Shown: positions 13,601 to 23,300 of the stretch, in pieces
How the letters are laid out: each line of letters opens with the position of its first letter
How positions within the stretch are numbered: position 1 is the stretch's first letter
Source: Axinella damicornis
Taxonomy: Eukaryota > Porifera > Demospongiae > Axinellida > Axinellidae
Length of the DNA stretch: 64,000 nt
Direction of reading: 5' to 3'
Assembly: GCA_963931865.1 (NCBI GenBank)
Contig: OZ007511.1
Coordinates: forward strand, 4,544,626 to 4,608,625
The notes under the pieces: generated by a model
Seen by the model: only the letters and a program-made list of their open reading frames with translations
Databases searched by the model: none
Told to the model about the DNA's origin: nothing
Position numbers and translations under genes: made by a program

Positions 13601-16581
13601 CACCTCACTGGAGGTTTTGCTTACATGGCACTCACTTGACCTTTTGCAGGTGTTTACGATCAGTCGACGTGAAAAGCAGCTGGCCAAGCTCACACCAACT
13701 GAACTCATTGAATTGGCGTACGTCAGTGCTCTCCTGGAACAACACCCTCGCAATCCCCAGCATTCTCTTTCAAAACGCTTTGAAGCAATCCGCAAGTTCC
13801 TGGAGGAAATTGTCACCGTTGTTCCAATAGAAAGTGCACTTAGTGCCATTGCCATAGCCGAGAATGACCAAGTGTCCGAAAGATGTTGCAAAGCGCTAAT
13901 GGTATCCAGGGTTGCCCCTCCCCTCTCCCTGATGCTGTACGTCAACACAGGTTTGGCACTTGGACGGTTGCTGGGAAGGCCGTACAATCCTGAGGCCATA
14001 TCACCAGAAGACGTGTACTATTGCATGTGGTATGCTGCGAAGAAGATAGCAGGTGAGCTGAAAGAACTCGAAAAGACCCCTTCAGAGCTTGGTTTGGAGA
14101 GAGTGACTCTCGGGAATGCTAGATATTTTGCAAGTACGTTAAAAAGCATCTTCAGCATATCAGCGGCTCATCCTGACTCAGAGATTCATGGTATGGTAAA
14201 ACACCTGCAGCAGCTATTGCAGAGAGCCCTTCGTTCTGTCGATAGGGTGATACCAGATGCCATATCTGATGTCAGCGTTGGACGTTTGTTCCAACTACAC
14301 TCCACCGAAAGCAAACCACCGATCGAAGTTCTGAGAGAAGGAAGAAGGAAGTTGACTGCATTGCAGAATCAGGTAGTTAGTGGGGTCAGGGTGGACAGTG
14401 AAGGAGGGAAAGCAGTTGTTGTTCCAAATCGAGATCCGGAGGTGAGTTGCACCGCTCTGTACAACACCAGAATGCTAGAAATTGTGGAACGAATACGCAA
14501 CCATGAATTGAAAGTTTGCAACACCGTCCTCTTTTCCTTCCTCCAAGAGAACGTGCGGATTCCGATGACAGAAAAGAATCCTGTGGATCTTCCAAAGCTA
14601 TTCAAACTTGGCATTGCCATAGGCAGGAAGATGATACGTTCTGGACAGGAAGTAGTCTTCAGGAATATTACAGTTGGAGAGCACATTCAGAGCATAGTCG
14701 AAAAGGGATCTGAAATGGTAGAGGTCAAGAATGGCAAGTATACTGCAAAAATCCAGTTTATCCTGCAGTCCATAAAGAACGTCAGTTGGAACAATGACTA
14801 CCCAAGCTACTACCTGGAGCGACAGCTGTCAGACACCTTCAAGATGTTCGCTACAATTCAGCCCACAGCATCTGTGAGTGAACTGGTTCAAAACTGGGAT
14901 ACGCTCTGCACCGAGGGTGCACTTTCGCTGGTTGCTGAGTCACATCGATCACTCATTGCTCGCTGGATGAAGTGTACCCTCATGATCCACAGCCTTCGCC
15001 AGGAGCTAAGCAAGTCCACTGCTGTTGGTGTGGTGGGCCTGGTGAACTCGGGGAAATCCCAACTCGTCAAGACACTCTTTGGGGTCCAAGTAAGATTGGG
15101 AACTAGCTGAGTGGGCATCATGATCGTGTATCATGCTATCCACAAAGCCAGGCCCCCCATAATATCTGGTCTCAGCTAACATGATTAAATTGCAGGGAAG
15201 AGGAATTATAGTACTAGATACAGACCCCCTCAGCAGCGTATCTATTCCTTTTCTAAGTGAAGCATAGGAATGATGCATATGCTTAATAATGCAAAGACAG
15301 GCTTACATTTCGCTCATGCACAATCACAGTGATATTTACGTATGAACTGTTTTCCAAGAGAGACATGATCAGAACTTTACGATTTGAATTACTGTGGCCT
15401 TATAAAGTCGCAGCTAGTTGTGAATCAATTCAGTTAGTGTGTGTTGTTTCCCGCTTGAACCGCCTACATGTATTGACCTTGTGCAGAAATCAATTGAACG
15501 TTGATGCGTGATGGAAGGTTTTAGAGGCTGCCAGTACGTTCCGTTGTAAGTACTGTGGGCCAAGTGTCAAACTATAGTTATGTTGTTCGGTTGAACCACA
15601 GCCGATCGATTGAGTTTGACTGATGGAGGTACACCCATCCATAGGAGAGATCCTGGATGTCCATCAACAATGCTTTGTGCAAATGTATAGCTTTTTGTGG
15701 GGCCAAGTTAGCCTCGTTCCCAGTCCCACGCCTAGCTTTTCGTCGCTTGCAGTACAGTGTAAAGTGGCGAGGGCCTGGTACATTTCCTCGTGAGCATGAC
15801 GTAATCATCAAATGGCAAAATTTTCAGAACGAGGATGCCACGTATACGTTTTGCGTGTTATTCAACTACCTATACTTTCAACGCTCGGTGAGTTTGACAG
15901 CTAGATACGTGTGGTGTGTTGCCTGGTACCTTCGTTCTTCTTGCTGTTCTGAGACACACTATGCCCACGTCAAACTTCCGGTCTTTCTACCCTTGACGTC
16001 ACTCACGTGAGGAAATGTACCTGGCCCTCCCCACTTTACTGTACTGCAAGCGACAAAAAGCTGGGTGTGGGACTGGGAACGAGGCTAGGGCCAAGTGTAG
16101 GCATAAGTTGATTCTAGCAGTCCCATAACAGCCACGTTTACACAGCTACAGGAACTGACCTTGTGACCTGGCTATGAATGTGCAATTTGCAAATCAAAGG
16201 TATTTGCATCTGCCACACATTGTGATTTACTCACTGCAGGTTGCAAGTGGTACACGAGAAAGCAAGCGCACAACAGTGCCGTTCATGTACAATCTAGGTC
16301 CTGAGGTGGAGTGCCTGGATGTGATTGACTTCCCTGGAGCTGATGACCAGGACCCCAGTATCCCAGCACTTGTCAACCTCCTCCTCTCACTTGCACAGTT
16401 GGTGGTTTTTGTGGTAGATTACAGGTGAGTGCAAGGTTACGTTTGCTTTGAGTAGCCTCGTCTACCTTTACCGCTTGGCTGTGAAAATGCTCTCAGTTGG
16501 AACCGGGTAGGCCATTTATTGATGACCTATGAACATGTCCTCTCACATTATAGGGCCTCCAGTTCAGGGCCGATTTTTAGC

Positions 16582-16616
<35 letters not shown>

Positions 16617-18394
16617 GCATTGTCCGAGCGAGTACTCATTAAGAGGTACCATATTTTAGTCATAACTTCATCATGCTACCTCCAATGTCAGACATGACCT
16701 CACTGGTTACCTCTTTAGGGGCCACATTCTTTCTCTAGGTCATTTTCAATCTATAGAACACTTAAACATACCCTAATTTCTGTTCCCTGGCATTGCTGGG
16801 CTCGAAACTGCTCACACAGGTAATTTTAGCTATACTGAGCATATTCGTGACTTAACCACACCCACCAATTAATGAGCTTGCAATCAAGCCTCCCGAGAAA
16901 TGCCAACCTGCCGTAGCTGAAAAACGGGCGATGTATGCTTGAAATGGAGGCCCTACAAGGTAAGACAGCTACTTTCTAAGTCCATTTATGCCAAAAATGG
17001 CGGAAATGGCCCTCCCAGTGCCGACCAAGACCTTTCTATCGCGGAGCCCAGACACGGCCATGCTGTTTGCACCCTCCGGGTGCACCCACCCACCTCCCCC
17101 TGTCCCGCCCTTTCTGCTATTGCAGAACCTATCTCCCAAGGACATTGCCGGATGTGACATAATGAAGCTGAAAGTCTCATGACACCTTAAGGCACCATTA
17201 GGTGGGAAAGGGTTAAAAGTATTCATAACTGACCACATACTTCTCTTTGATGTTGCTACTGCTTCTGTGGCTTAGCTAAGCTGAAGCAGGATCTTATGAA
17301 GTGACAGTTTTTTTAAATAGAGGATATGGTTTCCGAAGAACGTAATGAGTGGGTGTGGTTAAAGTCATTAACAAAGCTGAGTGATGTACAGGGTGAAAGA
17401 TTGGCCTTCACTCTAATCTCATTGGTAAACAGTTAAAGCGGATCTTTATGATACTATTGTTTGTCATTCTTTCCACATTCAGAAAAGCCCACACCACAGC
17501 TGCTAAAAAGTGGCTTATCAGCCTCACATCTGTGCCAGTTTTGGTCTGCTTGACACATGCTGACAAGCTGTATGCCGAGTACATGACTGAGGAAGGGGAG
17601 CATCCACCTGCTGCTTATGTGAAGGATGAAATGAGCACAGAACTAAGGGTGAGCTGACCAATAGAAATTGCTTTTGAGTATAATAGTTGCCGCAACTTGG
17701 ACATGCACAATAATGCCTCATGCCTAGCTTCAACTCACCTTGTAGAGACTGCTTCCAGCAGCTTCTACCCCACATACGTGATGTCAAAGCAACCAATGGT
17801 AGTTCACAATAGTTAAATGCTCACAGACCTACCTGAGAGTGCACGGGAGTCAAATTATCCATACAGTACATGGCATGGGAGTTGAGAAACAAATTGATGA
17901 AGGCGTTGGATTTTGTCATCTTCACTTTCCCATCCTCCGTCCCATCCCATCCCTATTTTTTTGAGATTGGGATAGGACTGAGAAAGTGAGAATGGCACTT
18001 CCCCTAGGATTGCCTACTACAATATAAACAGTTGTTCTAGTAAGCACAATAACTGTCTGTCAAGAGGACAACAGAGATTTGTATCTGCTTTAGTCATGAA
18101 ACCTTTGCCAATCAGCATCAACAGCAAGTAATGATATCGCCTTCTTACCTTGTTGTTTCCTGAATGTAGCACATTCAAGAAAAGCTGGGGTCATCTCCAA
18201 CGCGCCAGGTGGATTTCTATTCTTTCAGTCAAGATGCTGATTCCGTGCTCAATAATGAGGATGGTAGGCAGCGTCTGAAGGGTGCAGGCATCAAGGTTGC
18301 AAAGGATGTTGGCGAGTGGGTGGCTGAACTGCTAGAGAAGAGCCTTCAACGCCCACAAATTGCTAAAGACTTGCGTCAGTTTGTTGGCATCTAG
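8443..18394 (+). CDS. Gene 1: GTPase-bearing paralogue of gene 2 (5' partial)
   Basis: Exons are 8443-8775, 10278-10655, 13650-15089, 16240-16424, 17483-17648 and 18170-18394 (stop TAG). All have GT-AG borders, and the spliced frame is 909 codons with stop. Exon 1 (residues 1-111) and exon 2 (112-237, with HHYD and GENLWF motifs) match the post-lipase region of gene 2. Exon 3 is a long, probably helical segment ending in a P-loop, GLVNSGKSQ (700-708). Exon 4 gives RTTVPF (candidate G2) and DFPG (747-750, G3). Exon 5 gives THAD (803-806), a variant G4. The NSGKS loop resembles dynamin-like GTPases of the TRAFAC class, so GTP binding is likely. No lipase or CARD-like exon is visible because the satellite replaces that position. 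The gene may continue upstream through a large intron or be truncated. The frame is open throughout, so it is not obviously dead. Function is unknown. Confidence 0.8.
8889..9548. mobile_element. hAT-like non-autonomous element in gene 1 intron 1
   Basis: It starts CAGTGGCGTAGCCA and ends with the reverse complement TGGCTACGCCACTG, a terminus typical of hAT elements. The interior is about 630 bp with a short C-run (near 9299-9313) and serine/proline-rich open frames that could be eroded transposase. Flanking 8-mers do not match. A nearby CAGTGGTGGATCTAAGG and several GTAGGGC/GCCCTAC blocks (8812-8888) may belong to another, nested copy. The rest of the intron (8776-10277) has a solo TAGCCTCGTTCCCAG end near 9955 and nothing else recognisable. 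Confidence 0.55.
10656..10707 (+). repeat. TG microsatellite at a splice donor
   Basis: The donor after AAG reads GTATGTGTATGTGTG and continues as (TG)n with one TATG interruption until about 10707. Confidence 0.95.
10915..11150 (-). repeat. Degenerate ~24-bp minisatellite, copy 1
   Basis: Imperfect repeats of a block like GCTCCCCAATTGCGTCCGCT and CTTCAACTGCT run to about 11060. They are followed by a tail containing AATGTTCTCAAGCATTCTTC. The same repeat plus the same tail occurs in inverted orientation in gene 2 at 26222-26640. Confidence 0.7.
11333..12753. mobile_element. DNA transposon with GCGAGCGTGAGC ends, copy 1
   Basis: The left end contains GGGGCGAGCGTGAGCAAGTG and the right end GGGGCTCGCTCACGCTCGCC, which are reverse complements over the GGCGAGCGTGAGC core. 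Interior blocks such as GCACACTGGTC-AGCACACCA and GTCCACCAGC-GT are shared with copy 2 at 20501-21090. A 767-bp element is inserted in it at 11473-12239. No transposase is visible. Confidence 0.7.
11473..12239. mobile_element. Long-TIR element with 8-bp TSD, nested
   Basis: It is flanked by the direct repeat AGAATATC (11465-11472 and 12240-12247). Arms of nearly 190 bp are reverse complements. They begin GGTTGCATGTAAAACGCGG on the left and end CCGCGTTTTACACGCAACCC on the right. They include GGAACGTGGAAT short repeats and a TTAATTAAGGTGGGCGTT block. The 8-bp TSD suggests a hAT-type transposase acting in trans. It disrupts the older element at 11333-12753. Confidence 0.85.
12754..13259. mobile_element. 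MITE-like element with AGTCTTGC ends
   Basis: The left end is AGTCTTGCAAAAGAGCGCCC and the right end is GGGCACTCTTTCGCAAGACT, imperfect reverse complements of each other. The element is about 506 bp and abuts the right end of the transposon at 11333-12753. No coding capacity is seen. Confidence 0.65.
15090..16239 (+). other. Gene 1 intron 3
   Basis: The intron lies directly after the P-loop exon and carries the TAGCCTCG-type element at 15709-16087. The remainder shows nothing recognisable. Confidence 0.7.
15709..16087. mobile_element. TAGCCTCG-family MITE, perfect 9-bp TSD
   Basis: It is flanked by GGGCCAAGT on both sides (15700-15708 and 16088-16096). Terminal inverted repeats of about 95 bp start TAGCCTCGTTCCCAGTCCCA and include GTCGCTTGCAGTACAGT and GGTACATTTCCTC. 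It is 379 bp and non-coding. A 9-bp TSD with long TIRs is characteristic of Mutator-like elements, so mobilisation by a MULE transposase is an inference. Confidence 0.88.
16425..17482 (+). other. Gene 1 intron 4 with a 30-base G run
   Basis: It holds an uninterrupted G tract at 16584-16613 and a CpG-richer segment near 16990-17170. No exon, element end or RNA gene is recognised. Confidence 0.7.
16584..16613 (+). repeat. Poly-G tract (30 G)
   Basis: Thirty consecutive G residues follow CTT. The tract could fold as G-quadruplex and its length may be unreliable in an assembly. Confidence 0.95.
17649..18169 (+). other. Gene 1 intron 5
   Basis: A 521-bp phase-0 intron between GTGAGC and TGAATGTAG. 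Nothing recognisable inside. Confidence 0.75.
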
Positions 18395-18580
18395 TCCAGC
18401 ATCCTGAATTTTTGCTGTTCGGTTACCTTACTATTCCTAATTTTGTTCATTCTTATTGTTGTCATAATTCGGTTTATGAAGTTACCATTCTGTAAGTTGG
18501 GTTAGGTTACCACACTCTTACATCGCTATTCAGGGTTTCATACAGTGCAGAGGGGGTGGGTGCACTGGAATCTCTCCTCG

Positions 18581-18621
<41 letters not shown>
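18581..18621 (+). repeat. Poly-C tract (41 C)
   Basis: Uninterrupted C run following CTCCTCG. It is the longest homopolymer in the window. Confidence 0.95.
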
Positions 18622-18623
<2 letters not shown>

Positions 18624-19580
18624 GGTGTAATACCATAACCTTTACACATAATGGCAGTTGAAATTAACATGCAATGTTTTTGAACACAAGTGTTTGTTAG
18701 CTGCCAAAACCCACCAGATTCAATGTTAGGGCAGTCGGGTTATTTTGTTTTTTGTTTATGCCCCCAGACCCAAGATATGCCCGGAATGGATTCTCTCCAA
18801 TTATCCATTTTGTAGCCTCATGCATTCCCAGGCTCTCCCATGCACAAACAGAAAATTATAGGTAGCAATAAAAATTTATGAGTTGTCACATTATACTTCA
18901 CACATTTGCACAGTGCATGAACAGGGAAGGTTTGCAGCATGACAGTGATGTGCTGTATGTGTGTGTGCACATTCATAGAGTGTGAGTATGGGTGCATGCA
19001 ATGGCCTGCCAGCTTCTATATCCCATGCAGCCGCATCTCTCTTGAAAACAGAGAGGTACTCAGGGTGTTCACTGTTCAGCCCGGATTGTGTGAATGAACT
19101 TCCCATGATATTGGATGACACCGTGTTCCCAGGGTGAACCTCTTGAAGGAAGAATTGTGTCATCAGCTGACACCCAGGTTGTGTCATAGCAAGAAAGGTG
19201 CAAATGCACAAAAGTGCCAAATTGTGCACTATCCTAGTGCATGGGCAAGTGGTGCACAAGCCAGAAAATGTATGTCATGCCCATGTGTGTGCAAGGGGAC
19301 AAATTGGAGCTAGTTCCTGTTCAAGATCTGATCATGGTGTGATCTCTATTGCAGCCTGCTGCATGTGGCTCTCTGAACCCAGTCATTAGCCTAGGTCCCA
19401 GGCTCTTCAAGAGAGAGGCTGCCCGGCTCTTTCACATGCAGCCTCGTTCCCATTCCGCGTGTGGGTATATATACGAGGCTATTTCACGTGACTAGCTTCA
19501 TTGCACTACAGTAACGGAGTAGTTTTCTAAGCTCACTTCTGATTGGTTCACTTAGGTCACTTACGTCAGCATACTTAGGG

Positions 19581-19810
19581 TAAGGTAAGTCCGGGTAATT
19601 TCGGTCAACGGGTATTTCCGGTCACTTAGGCAGATACGCGCAAAGGACGCAAGGTCTCGATTTTGCCGACGGATATGTTATAGCTGAGTGTTGCCTCTAT
19701 CTGCACAGCACCATAGTTTTGGCTGAAAACGTAGCTTTTAGAATAGAGAAGCCCTTCTCTACTAAGTGACCGGAAATAAACCGTGACCGAAATTACCCCG
19801 ACTTACCTTA
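19581..19810. mobile_element. 230-bp MITE upstream of gene 2
   Basis: Terminal inverted repeats of about 50 bp begin TAAGGTAAGTC on the left and end GACTTACCTTA on the right. Both contain GGTAATTTCGGTCA and TTTCCGGTCACTTAG. It is non-coding and about 210 bp from the gene 2 ATG, so it could carry regulatory sequence. The TSD is unclear. Confidence 0.8.
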
Positions 19811-20018
19811 TATTATGGCAGGTTAGGGTGTGGTTTATATTGTTATATTGCCAATAGAATTGAAGCTTTGAAAACCTACTCCGGGATAGCTCTCATTGCA
19901 GCGACTTTGTAGCGCGCGCCGCATTTTCAGTGGTCACCTGACCGCGTAGCTATACGGTGATCGCTAAACCTAATTTTACCGCTGGAAATACTGCAAAACT
20001 CCATCTAGTCCTTCCGAA

Positions 20019-20325
20019 ATGGCAGCTGAGTCACTGCCGAAGTTAGCGGCGCTAGAAGGAAACCAAGAGGCTCTGCTGTGTTTCATCTCGCAACACGCAG
20101 AAGTAATCGACGAGCTTTACGAAAATGAGCTCATAACAGAAGAAGCAATGGATTCAATTGAACCATAGATAATAAACTACGAAACGTTTCGTAGTTTATT
20201 ATCTATGATTGAACCCTCGATGGTCCTGCAAGCTGTGTGCAATGCGGTGAAAGAAGACATTCGCAATTTTGATCGTTTCTGCGCTATCCTTGGGCCAGAC
20301 TCCGAGATCGTCACATTGCTGAAAA
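20019..20325 (+). other. Gene 2 exon 1, CARD/death-fold-like, interrupted
   Basis: It starts at CCGAAATGG, a reasonable Kozak context. Without the inserted 51 bp it codes 85 residues: an acidic, leucine-rich helical pattern with VIDELYENELITEEAMDSI and FDRFCAILG, then VTLLK before the donor. That spacing fits a CARD or related death-fold domain, but a profile search is required. As sequenced, translation from 20019 meets TAG at 20166-20168. An ATG at 20205-20207, created by the insertion, is in frame with the second half of the exon. Confidence 0.6.
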
Positions 20326-23300
20326 GTAGGATGATTGATGCGTGCTTGCAAGTACTATATATTAGCTAGATAGCTAGCTATCTCAAAATTGTTATGATGT
20401 CTTGCACTTGCAATACAGGAGACGGAGAAAGGTTTACCGTAGGAGAGGAATCACAGAAAATACTTCTTGATACAGGTAGGCTACGTAAAAGCATACTAAC
20501 TAGGGGAATGCACGGCATTGTGTGGCGAGCGTGAGCGAGTGCAATGCATGCAGTGCAATGCAGAACGAGTATTTACATGCATGCATGCAGTCAGTCAGTC
20601 AGTCAAGTTTTAATGTCCCCTGCCAATGGCAATATTGCATGACTGAGGCGACAGAAATCATAATATGACAATCAGACACACACTGCACACATGCACAACA
20701 CAGGGACCCGGACCTAGCTAGCTATAGCTATGCATGCTGCACACTGGTCTAGCACACCATGTGGCTCAGAACGTGCTGGTTGGTGAGGTAAGTCCACCAG
20801 CTGTCTTCGTCCAGTTTGCTGTCGCCACAGGCGAGAAGGTGCAGAGCCTGGTTAGACTGTTCATGGTTCGGTCCATGAGTGCATGGTCTCCGTCGTGTTG
20901 TCGCCATCGAACATTCGCACGATGCAATTCAGTGTTGTGTATTGTTTTTGAATTAACACATGACGTAAGAATACGCAAAATAAGAGCAGGAAGTGATTTA
21001 CGGCACGACGTACGATAGATAAAAGTATAGAAAATGCACAGCAAGCTCGTCTATGTGGGGCTCGCTCATGCTCGCCGCAATTAACTATAATAGGGCAGAC
21101 TGTGAATGCACAGTGCTCATCTACATGGCAGGGAATAATTGTGTCTAATCAAAAGATACAACACGAAGCACCAAACTGCCGTAACAGGCAGGGTGGGGTG
21201 GGACAAGGTCCGTGCGCACATGGCACTATCATTCCATAGGTATAGTGCACAATGGTATACAAGAAGTATGCGGAACTAGCAGACTAGTAACAGCTCTAGT
21301 GCTGACGATCACTGGGGTTCAACCACTTTATTGACTTCTTACCTGATTCTATGAGTACGGTAGACAAGTCTGCCACGGATATTCTTTGTGAGTCTGCTTG
21401 GTCACCGCTCAGTATAGGCACATAGAGTAAGCCATTGATTATCGGACAACATGTATAATCGGACGTGTTAGCGCCGAGCGTGTATATTACCGGAAGTGGG
21501 CGGGACCTTCAGTCAATACTACAGACCCATCGCACTTTGAGTTGAAAGTTTGGTGATTCACTGTTGCTGGAACTACAGTCAACCAAAGCTCATTTTTGGA
21601 CCAAGGTATGATCGGACAAAATTGATGTATTATCGGATGACGCTCCCCACTTCTTCTCTGAAGGAACTTTCTCTGAGATTTTTACATTTTCGGGAAGCCT
21701 CATGATCCCTCTGCTGCAGGCTCACTTTTTGTCACCGTGGCTGATTCGAGCACTTGGGAGTATCACCGAATATCGACCAGGGTCTCCAGGTCTAAAGCGG
21801 GGAGTGAAATTTAGCCGTATTTTGGTGTAGGCACTCACAGGTACACTCTAGTGCTGCGATTCAGATATCAGTATAATGTGCTGGTCCTCTGCAACACAAC
21901 AGTGCAAGTCCCGTGTTTATACGTTGCACCATTCCTGAGATACAGCTGTTTCCTCCCATTTGTTCCTGTAAAAGTGGTCCACGATAGCAACGACAGTATT
22001 TCTGGAGAGTTCTGAGGCAAACGACTATATCTCAGGAACGGTGCAACATATAAACACGGGACTTGCACCGTTGTGTTGCTGAGGACCAGCACATTCTACT
22101 GATATCTGAATTGCAGCACTAGAGTGTACCTGTGAGTGTCTACGCCAAAATACGGCTAAATTTCACTCCCCGCTATAGACCTGGAGACCCTGGTCGACAT
22201 TCGGTGATACTCCCAAGTGCTCGAATCAGCCACGGTGACAAAAAGTGTGCCTGCAGCAGAGGGATCATGAGGCTTCCCGAAAATGTAAAAATCTCGGAGA
22301 AAGTTCCTTCAGAGAAGAAGTGGGGAGCGTCATCCGATAATACATCAATTTTGTCCAATCATACCTTGGTCCGAAAATGAGCTTTGGTTGACTGTAGTTC
22401 CAGAACCAAGCAACAGAGAATCACCAAACTTTCAACTCAAAGTGAGATGGGTCTGTAGTATTGACTGAAGGTCCCGCCCACTTCCGGTAATATACACGCT
22501 CGGCGCTAACGCGTCCGATTACACATGTCGTCCGATAATCAATGGCTTACTCTAATAGTGTATAGTGGCTTATACGTACAGTAGTTTGCTCAGTCTTTGC
22601 ATGGAGGATACTCTTCTACTTTTCTTGTGCAATAGCTAGGTATGTACTCACTCCATGATATACCATAGCCGTGCAAAAGAGCACCATTGGACACTGTTTC
22701 AAACCAACATGTTCTCTCAAGTGCCTGATACAATCTTGCGAGACTAGTGGGTGAACATTTGTTGACTTTATGCTAGGGTGACATATCCGCACCGTGCCTG
22801 CGTATGTATGGTCTGACCACATGCTTGTGAGTATAGTTACATGATCTAGCTATAGCCAGTTAGTGTGAGCTGATGTCGATTATGCTCACTGTTCAGCTCC
22901 ACATGTACTATAGCAAGCTGAGACCCCGCTTGCTTGTACCCTAGTTGGAGTTGCTGTGTAAACAGATGTCGACTGCGCTCACTGTTGAAATCCACATGTA
23001 GCTCTCAAGCTCTGCAAGCCCTGGAGGCACTGCACGCTCGTCCACCGATTGAGTCAAGGGGTTAAATCTCGCACCGTTGAGACCTTGATTTTGCTGGAAA
23101 CTGTGTGACAGGTATACGTACATGCGTATGTATACTTATGTACATACCGGTGGTCCTGGAGCACGGGCACGCACATGGAAGGTTCATACGTATATAGCAA
23201 GAAATAGATCCCCACCTCTACGTTAATGCACTCAGCAATAAGGAAGTGGATGCTTTTTCAAGTACTCACTCTTTTGCAGCACTATACGGTAACCATAAAT

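Larger units (their letters stand above)
10656..13649 (+). other. Gene 1 intron 2, packed with repeats
   Basis: The intron opens with a TG microsatellite directly at the splice donor. It then holds a degenerate serine/alanine-type minisatellite (10915-11150), a transposon (11333-12753) with a second element nested in it (11473-12239), and a further inverted-repeat element (12754-13259). No exon is needed between 10655 and 13650, because both flanking junctions are phase 0 and the paralogue has the same junction. Confidence 0.75.
18395..20018 (+). other. Intergenic region between gene 1 and gene 2
   Basis: It contains the 3' flank of gene 1 (an AATAAA lies at 18867-18872, rather distant), a 41-base C run at 18581-18621, TAGCCTC-type element ends near 18812 and 19440, and the inverted-repeat element 19581-19810. 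The last ~200 bp before the gene 2 ATG is CpG-richer and is the likely promoter and 5' UTR, although no core motif can be fixed. Confidence 0.6.

Noticed and set aside
20157..20215. The palindrome as a short intron
   Set aside because: It has no GT-AG or AT-AC borders and is far below normal intron length. An 8-bp duplication explains it better as an insertion.
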